Assembly (NCBI GenBank): GCA_020425605.1
Contig: JAGQRH010000010.1
Span: forward strand, 59,392 to 123,391
Length of the DNA: 64,000 nt
DNA from: Planctomycetota bacterium
GTDB taxonomy: Bacteria; Planctomycetota; UBA8742; UBA2392
Reading direction: 5' to 3'
The notes beneath the pieces are model-generated. The model was not told the origin of the DNA, did no database searches, and saw only the letters and a program-made list of their open reading frames with translations. The translations under genes and the position numbers were made by a program. Shown piece by piece: positions 59,184 through 64,000 of this stretch (positions are counted from its first letter, which is position 1; the number at the start of each line of letters is the position of its first letter).

Positions 59184-59600
59184 CTAGTGCTCAACCAGAC
59201 CGGTTTCGTCGAAGACAATGTCTGCCATGGGTCGTTCGTCGCCACCTTCGGCCATGTCTGCCCCAAAACAGGTCAAGACGAAGCCGGTCTCTGTTCGCTC
59301 GTACAGGTAGACGTCCTTCGTGAACGGGTCCTTCGGCATGCCTGTCTTGAAATACAGCTGTTCGATCGGCCTCAGCGAATCGGGGTAGGCGCCGTCGTGG
59401 TCAAGCGCGTATCGGTTCAGCGCCTTCTGTATCTCGCCCAGTTCTGTTTGAGCTCTTGTCCACTTACTTCGATCGGGTTTGTCCAACACGAAAACAAACA
59501 CGCAATCTCCGAACACTCCAAGAGTCAGAATGATGAGCAGCAGGAACAACAGCAGGCTCCTGAGTGCGCTTCGCTGCTTCTTTTTGGGATTGCCCGGCAT
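59184..59600 (-). CDS. Pseudopilin-like single-TM protein, copy 1 of a tandem pair
   Basis: A 138-residue protein: basic N-terminus (NPKKKQRSALR), TM helix (LLLFLLLIILTLGVFGDCVFVFVL), a long helix (WTRAQTELGEIQKALNRYALDHDGAYPDSLRPI) and a C-terminal beta part containing MPKDPFTKDVYLYERTETGFVLTCFG and FDETGLVEH. This is the shape of type II secretion major pseudopilins, including the DPFT loop, but without a prepilin peptidase site. The next gene (59776) is a paralogue of the same length with the same ending, DIVFDETGLVE. Confidence 0.72.
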   Translation of the reverse strand: MPGNPKKKQRSALRSLLLFLLLIILTLGVFGDCVFVFVLDKPDRSKWTRAQTELGEIQKALNRYALDHDGAYPDSLRPIEQLYFKTGMPKDPFTKDVYLYERTETGFVLTCFGADMAEGGDERPMADIVFDETGLVEH

Positions 59601-59657
59601 GCGTCACCGGGGTTGAAACGACTCGTGGGCCACAACATTGCGCGTATCACCATGTCA

Positions 59658-59768
59658 GCCCGGCATGCGAATGCCGGGCCTCTTGCGTGGGCGAAGCCTG
59701 CGCGCTGTGTGCGCTCACCGGCAAACGTTCGACCAGCGCTAACAAGGCCCGGGACTCGCGTCCCGGGC
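59658..59768. repeat. REP-like palindrome pair, copy 2
   Basis: GCCCGGCAT-gcga-ATGCCGGGC (59658-59679) and GCCCGGGAC-tcgc-GTCCCGGGC (59747-59768). Order, spacing (about 68 bases) and distance to the following pseudopilin stop (eight bases) match copy 1, yet the bases between the palindromes do not match copy 1. Confidence 0.7.
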
Positions 59769-59775
59769 TGACGAG

Positions 59776-60198
59776 CTAGCGCTCAACCAGCCCGGTTTCG
59801 TCGAAGACGATGTCTTTGTCCGGCTCGTCGGCCCCACCGGGGGCCTGGTCCTTGCCCAAACAGATTAGACGAAACCCGCTCTGTGTAAGCTCGTACTGAT
59901 AGTCGCTCTTCGTGAACGGGTCCTTTGGAAGTCCCGAGCCGAAGTAGGCGGGCCCGTCAAGGTAGCTGAGAGCGCTCGGATAGACCCTGTCGTGGTCCAG
60001 CCAGTACTGCATGAGCGATTGGTGAATCAGGTCCATCTGGGCACGGGCCTGCGCCCAATTCGTGTGGTCCCGGTAGTCGCTCACAACCTTGTGTTGGATG
60101 AGGTAGCCGATGCCCAGCCCGAGGATTACAGCAAGCAGGACCACCAACAGCTTCCGCCGCGCGAGTCTCCAGAAACCTTGCTTGGGCTTTGACGACAT
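59776..60198 (-). CDS. Pseudopilin-like single-TM protein, copy 2 of a tandem pair
   Basis: A 140-residue protein: basic N-terminus (SSKPKQGFWRLARRK), TM helix (LLVVLLAVILGLGIGYLI), the long helix NWAQARAQMDLIHQSLMQYWLDHDRVYPSALSYL and the beta end LPKDPFTKSDYQYELTQSGFRLICLG with FDETGLVER. It aligns end to end with the protein at 59184, differing mostly in the N-terminus and helix. The two may form a mixed filament or complex, or be a duplication with one redundant copy. No pilin assembly genes are nearby. Confidence 0.72.
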   Translation of the reverse strand: MSSKPKQGFWRLARRKLLVVLLAVILGLGIGYLIQHKVVSDYRDHTNWAQARAQMDLIHQSLMQYWLDHDRVYPSALSYLDGPAYFGSGLPKDPFTKSDYQYELTQSGFRLICLGKDQAPGGADEPDKDIVFDETGLVER

Positions 60199-60239
60199 AG
60201 ACCACCATAGATGAAACGCGCGTCGCGAGTTCGCGTTGC

Positions 60240-60848
60240 CTAGTCATCTTCCGGATGCTCGGCTGGCTCGAGCTCGAGTCCGTCCTCAATTCGCGGCAGT
60301 AAGTTGTCGAGCCAGCCGCGATTGGGATTCTCGTGCCAGTAGTATTTCAGCGCTGCCACATCCGCCCGCCAAAGTTGGTAGCTGGACTTGAACACTTCGA
60401 TGAAGCGCTTGCTTCCCCCAAGGACTCCGTGCATTTCATGGGATACCATCAGGCCCCAGTTACCGCTGCTTGAGTACAGAGCATTCTCCAGTGGCCAAGG
60501 AACGGCCTGCTGATAGGTCTCGTAGGGATCGTCGCGGTTGACCGTGTAGTGGACAGCGTCGCCCCTGACGTCTGGACTGTCCAGAAACTTGCCTTCGCCC
60601 TCATAGGTAGAAACGTAGAACATGGGCTCATCGATCGCGGAAAGCGCGTCTTGCAGGGCAGCATGGTGCTTCTTTGTGAGGTAATAGCCATCAAGGGGGA
60701 ACAGCAGCATCACTTCGTCGACCGCCGACTTGAACGGGTACTGGAATGCGAGTGATGTAGGGTAGCCGTCACTCGGCGAGTCTGAGCAAAACACCCGCCA
60801 CCACGCCTGTACCATCTCGGAAGTAGCAGGTCCTTTGTGTGGCGTCAT
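60240..60848 (-). CDS. Unknown soluble protein
   Basis: A 202-residue protein without signal or TM: MVQAWWRVFCSDSPSDGYPTS, VMLLFPLDGYYLTKKHHAALQDAL, DDPYETYQQAVPWPLENALYSSSGNWGLMVSHEMHGVLGGSKRF and a Glu-rich C-terminus (GLELEPAEHPEDD). The SSSGNWGLMVS and DDPYETYQQAVPW segments recall small phage or toxin-immunity-type proteins but I cannot name a family. Ribosome site is weak. It stands between the pseudopilin pair and the sulfatase-like gene. Confidence 0.6.
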   Translation of the reverse strand: MTPHKGPATSEMVQAWWRVFCSDSPSDGYPTSLAFQYPFKSAVDEVMLLFPLDGYYLTKKHHAALQDALSAIDEPMFYVSTYEGEGKFLDSPDVRGDAVHYTVNRDDPYETYQQAVPWPLENALYSSSGNWGLMVSHEMHGVLGGSKRFIEVFKSSYQLWRADVAALKYYWHENPNRGWLDNLLPRIEDGLELEPAEHPEDD

Positions 60849-60868
60849 CAGTTCGACTCCACGAAAGA

Positions 60869-62362
60869 CTAGTCCTCGACGTAGCCGAGGGCGGCGAGGT
60901 GGGCTTCGATCTTCTTTTCTTCGTCGGAGGCTGACCCGTCGCTGGCGCTCCGGGCTCCTGTGCTCTTCTTGGCCGCTGCGTCGATTGCAGTCAGATACGC
61001 CCGCATCTTCTGCGTCGTGTCTCGCTCACTGCCTTTGACGTCGTGGTGCTCGCCGGGGTCCTTCTTCAGGTAGAACAGGCGGCGGGTTTTTACGCCGAAC
61101 AGAAACAGGTACGGGTCGATGTAGGCCGCCTTCAGCAGGCCTAACAAACCCTTCTTGAAGTGGTGCCCATATAGAATGCCGAACATGCCGGGGCGCACGA
61201 TCAGGGTCAGCGCGCGGCCTAGTTCTTTGAAATACTTGCGAACCCGTTTGCCGAATTTGGGCGGCGTGTACTCGACGTACTTCCAGTCCTGGCTGCGCAC
61301 CACGCGGGCCAATTCTTCGCGATGGAACGGGAAGGGCACTTCAAGCACCACGGCCTCGTGCAACTGCTTGACCTGCTCCTCGAACACCGGGCGCAGCGAC
61401 TTGCCTCTAAAATGCTTTTCCGGCTCGAGCCCGAGCGCGTCCATCACCGTCGGCGCGATGTCGATCAACTGCACGATGCTGTCGAAAACCTTGCCCTGCG
61501 GCAGCACCTGCGGGCCGCGCATCAGCAGCGGCACCTTCAACTCTTCTTCCCACGGGAATTTGCCGTGGCCGGCGATGCCGTGCTCGAAGAACATTTCGCC
61601 GTGGTCACCGCAGACGATAATGATGGTGTCGTCGAGAATGCCGCGCTCGCTCAGACCGGCGATGAACTCGCCGAACTTCTCGTCCTGGTAGCGCAGGCTG
61701 CCGTCGTAGAGATCTTCAAGCTGCTGCAAATCGCGCCGGTTGCGCACGCGACTGAACGGGCGCCCACGCCCGTCGACCGGGCCGTTGTAGGCGGCGTCCG
61801 CTTCCTTGTTGTAGGAATCGGCCTGCCGGAACGGCTCGTGCGTGTCGATCGACCAGACCAGCATGAAGAACGGGTCGTAGCTGTCCTTGCGATCATCCAG
61901 CCACTTCAGCGCCTTCACGTGCAGGTCTTCGCTGAGCGGCAAACAGTAGTCGTCGCCGCGTGCGTCCTGGCCACGATCTCGGCAGCGCTGGATCGTTTCG
62001 GGGTCCTTGAACGTGTCATCAAACAGGTCGAAGCCACGGTCGAAGCCGCGCAGTTTCGAAACCTGATACACGGCCGAGAATGCGACGGTCTCGTAGCCGT
62101 TGGCCTTGAGAATCTCCGGCAGCCACGGCATGTCCGTGTTCAGCGCGTCGCGCATCTTGTGGATGCCCGTGCGCGTCGGGTGCTGGCCGCTGAAGATGCT
62201 CGCGCCGCTGGGCGCGGTCCAGCCGCTGTTGGAATACGCCGTCGTAAACGCCACGCCCTCTTCGCAGAACTTGTCGAGGTTCGGCGTGCAATCGCGCTGA
62301 TAGCCCAGCGCATGTATCCGGTCCGCGCGCAGGCAATCCATCACATAGAGAATCACGTTCAT
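60869..62362 (-). CDS. Sulfatase-like hydrolase with Thr at the nucleophile position
   Basis: A 497-residue alkaline-phosphatase-fold enzyme of the sulfatase family. N-terminal NVILYVMDCLRADRI has the metal Asp9; the active site reads SNSGWTAPSGASIFSGQHPTRTG, where sulfatases have C/S-x-P-S-R. Here it is T49-A-P-S-G, so no formylglycine can form and the conserved Arg is Gly. Metal and base residues IIVCGDHGEMFFEHGIAGHGK are kept, as is VPLLMRGP. It likely is a phosphoesterase or transferase rather than a sulfatase. Long basic C-terminal helices (KFGKRVRKYFKEL) follow. I start at ATG 62362. Confidence 0.8.
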   Translation of the reverse strand: MNVILYVMDCLRADRIHALGYQRDCTPNLDKFCEEGVAFTTAYSNSGWTAPSGASIFSGQHPTRTGIHKMRDALNTDMPWLPEILKANGYETVAFSAVYQVSKLRGFDRGFDLFDDTFKDPETIQRCRDRGQDARGDDYCLPLSEDLHVKALKWLDDRKDSYDPFFMLVWSIDTHEPFRQADSYNKEADAAYNGPVDGRGRPFSRVRNRRDLQQLEDLYDGSLRYQDEKFGEFIAGLSERGILDDTIIIVCGDHGEMFFEHGIAGHGKFPWEEELKVPLLMRGPQVLPQGKVFDSIVQLIDIAPTVMDALGLEPEKHFRGKSLRPVFEEQVKQLHEAVVLEVPFPFHREELARVVRSQDWKYVEYTPPKFGKRVRKYFKELGRALTLIVRPGMFGILYGHHFKKGLLGLLKAAYIDPYLFLFGVKTRRLFYLKKDPGEHHDVKGSERDTTQKMRAYLTAIDAAAKKSTGARSASDGSASDEEKKIEAHLAALGYVED

Positions 62363-62512
62363 GCGGCCAATATGCCGTGGAACGGGCTTGGGGCATAGGG
62401 CTTGGGACATGGGGAAAAGCTGTCTCAATGCCCGATGCCTCACGCCCCAATCCCTGTTTCGGCTTGCAGGCGGGCTGCGGATTCGTACACCGGGCCCTCC
62501 TCAGGAGAAATC

Positions 62513-63052
62513 ATGGCTGATCGCATTGGCTTTACACTCTGGTTCACGGGGCTTTCGGGCGCGGGCAAGTCAACGCTGGCGGAGGCTCTGAGCGCGCGCA
62601 TGAATGCTCTCGAGCTGGCCCACGAAATCCTCGACGGCGACATCGTTCGCACCAACCTGTCGAAGGGCCTGGGCTTCAGCAAAGAAGACCGCGACACGAA
62701 CATCCGCCGCATCGGCTTTGTCGCGAACCTGCTGACACGCAACGGCGTGCCGGTGATGACGGCCGCGATCAGCCCCTACAAGGCCATCCGCGAGGAATGC
62801 CGCGCGCTGATCGGCCCCGACAGCTTCGTCGAGGTCCACGTGCACGCGCCCCTGGAAGTGCTGATCGAGCGCGACACCAAGGGCCTCTACAAGAAGGCGC
62901 TGGCCGGCGAGATCAAGGAGTTCACCGGCGTGAGCGACCCGTACGAGGAGCCCGAAAACCCGGACGTGAAGGTCCACACGCACGAAGAATCCGTCGAGGA
63001 ATCACTCGAGAAGATCTGGGCGCACCTCAAAGAGCGCGGATTCGTGGAGTAG
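62513..63052 (+). CDS. cysC: Adenylyl-sulfate (APS) kinase
   Basis: A 179-residue P-loop kinase that phosphorylates APS to PAPS, used for sulfate reduction or for sulfotransferases. Walker A is [16 protein letters not shown], then [51 protein letters not shown] and [22 protein letters not shown], cited as [17 protein letters not shown]. It begins at ATG 62513 with AGGAG upstream, 150 bases from the divergent sulfatase-like gene. sat follows 68 bases downstream. Confidence 0.95.
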   Translation: MADRIGFTLWFTGLSGAGKSTLAEALSARMNALELAHEILDGDIVRTNLSKGLGFSKEDRDTNIRRIGFVANLLTRNGVPVMTAAISPYKAIREECRALIGPDSFVEVHVHAPLEVLIERDTKGLYKKALAGEIKEFTGVSDPYEEPENPDVKVHTHEESVEESLEKIWAHLKERGFVE

Positions 63053-63120
63053 CCCGGGCTCGCAAACTCGCTTGCTGCCGCTATAAACGCGGCCCACGGG
63101 CTACAAACCGGAGAATCCAA

Positions 63121-64000
63121 ATGGCCATCACGCCGCTGGGCGGGAACCTGATCAATCGCGTGCTTGACGACAAAGCCGCCGCCGACTTCAAGGCCTCGGC
63201 CGGGTCGCTGCCCGCAATCACCGTAAACGCGGCCGAAGTGTGGGATCTGAAACTGATCGCCATCGGCGGCTACTCGCCGCTGCCGGGCTTCATGAACGAG
63301 CACGACTACGCCAGCGTAATCGGCAAGGGCCGCCTGACCGACGGCACGCCCTGGACCGTGCCGATCACTCTCAGCGTCGCCGATGTCGGCAAACTAAAGG
63401 ACGGCGACAAGGCCGCGCTGAAAGACGAAGCCGGCACGCTGCTGGGAAGTATCCAGGTCCAACAGATCTTCAAGCGCCGCTTCGAAGACGAGGCCAAGGG
63501 CGTCTTCCAGACCGACGACGACAAGCACCCGGGCGTCGAGCGCATCAAGACCGCCGGCCAGACACTGATCGCGGGCGAAATCAGCGTGCTGCCGGAAACC
63601 CTGCCCGCCACTGAGCAGGGCATGGAATACCGCCCGGCCGCCATCCGCGCGGAAATCGAGAAGCGCGGCTGGTCGAGAGTCGTCGCCTTTCAGACGAGAA
63701 ACCCGATCCACCGCGCGCACGAGTACCTGCTGCGCACGGCCATGGAAACCGCTGACGGGCTGCTGATTCACCCGCTGGTCGGCGAGACGAAAGCTGGCGA
63801 CATCCCGGCCGACGTGCGCACCGCCTGCTACAAGGCGCTGATCGAGAAGTACTTCCCGGCCGACCGCGTGATCCTGGCGGCGCTGCCCGCGCCGATGCGC
63901 TATGCCGGACCCAAGGAAGCGATCCACCACGCGCTGATGCGCCGCAACTACGGCGCGAACCAGTTCATTGTCGGCCGCGACCACGCTGGCGTCGGCGACT
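63121..64000 (+). CDS. sat: Sulfate adenylyltransferase (ATP sulfurylase), 3' end outside the window
   Basis: About 293 codons are visible of the Sat/MET3-type single-chain ATP sulfurylase. It makes APS from ATP and sulfate. The N-terminal PUA-like domain begins PLGGNLINRVLDD and reads LIAIGGYSPLPGFMNEHDY. The catalytic part has FQTRNPIHRAHEYLLR (the QxRNPxHxxHE motif), GLLIHPLVGETKAGDIP, LAALPAPMRYAGPKEAIHHAL and FIVGRDHAGVGD at the window edge. ATG 63121 has GGAG upstream. With cysC it forms a sulfate activation unit. Reductase or sulfotransferase genes may lie downstream. Confidence 0.96.
   Translation, partial: MAITPLGGNLINRVLDDKAAADFKASAGSLPAITVNAAEVWDLKLIAIGGYSPLPGFMNEHDYASVIGKGRLTDGTPWTVPITLSVADVGKLKDGDKAALKDEAGTLLGSIQVQQIFKRRFEDEAKGVFQTDDDKHPGVERIKTAGQTLIAGEISVLPETLPATEQGMEYRPAAIRAEIEKRGWSRVVAFQTRNPIHRAHEYLLRTAMETADGLLIHPLVGETKAGDIPADVRTACYKALIEKYFPADRVILAALPAPMRYAGPKEAIHHALMRRNYGANQFIVGRDHAGVGD

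Overview
The window is a GC-rich, gene-dense bacterial chromosome segment with about 60 protein genes on both strands, one tRNA-Gly and no IS element, prophage, plasmid gene or CRISPR array. Many lipoproteins (LPP20-like, LpoB-like and others) point to a diderm. A lineage in or near the Planctomycetota fits best: N-terminal zinc-ribbon plus single-TM proteins, YwqK/MORN-type repeat proteins, a cytoplasmic Ser/Thr kinase with a low-complexity N-terminus, a eukaryote-type squalene synthase homologue, class II photolyase, alkaline-phosphatase/sulfatase-like enzymes and secreted beta-sandwich proteins. The taxon is an inference; no 16S or large ribosomal operon is present.

Layout. 1-9.6 kb: YajQ (cut by the window edge), an RluA-family pseudouridine synthase, FprA ferredoxin reductase coupled to an ATP-grasp protein, a squalene synthase-like enzyme, a large zinc-ribbon membrane protein, tRNA-Gly(GCC), a phosphatase-like lipoprotein, DUF1697, DUF2520 and a small HTH protein. 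9.7-18.3 kb: a His-containing polytopic membrane protein and an envelope group (LPP20-like lipoprotein, M28 peptidase, two related zinc-ribbon/TM proteins, a TPR lipoprotein, an LpoB-like lipoprotein). 18.4-21.6 kb: a second RluA enzyme coupled to a TlpA-like lipoprotein whose first redox Cys codon is UGA (probable selenoprotein), a 46-residue lipoprotein missed by length-based gene calling, and an exported protein.

21.6-35.1 kb is mostly metabolism: a GlcD/GlcF-like FAD/Fe-S fusion with a divergent MarR regulator, a PgpH-like HD phosphodiesterase, a ferritin-like protein, ManA, ThiS-ThiG, an FAD monooxygenase, a VOC protein and small membrane proteins. 35.1-48.2 kb: class II photolyase, an isochorismatase-fold protein lacking its catalytic Cys, a thioredoxin-fold exported protein, a PPC-domain lipoprotein, bL28, thymidylate kinase, a Ser/Thr kinase, an envelope membrane pair, and an aldehyde dehydrogenase with an unknown partner. 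48.2-64 kb: a secreted MORN protein, a membrane-anchored propeller-like protein, DAHP synthase, an M20 amidohydrolase, a CAP-domain protein and a PNGase F-like protein, two alkaline-phosphatase-fold hydrolases, a tandem pair of pseudopilin-like proteins with REP-like palindromes, and sulfate activation genes cysC-sat (sat cut by the window end).

Recurring themes are very tight packing (convergent genes sharing CTAG stop codons or abutting directly, ATGA/GTGA start-stop overlaps in tandem genes), clear hairpin terminators, and several enzymes whose family nucleophile or metal ligand is replaced. The most notable item is the UGA-interrupted TlpA-like gene at 19492-20022.
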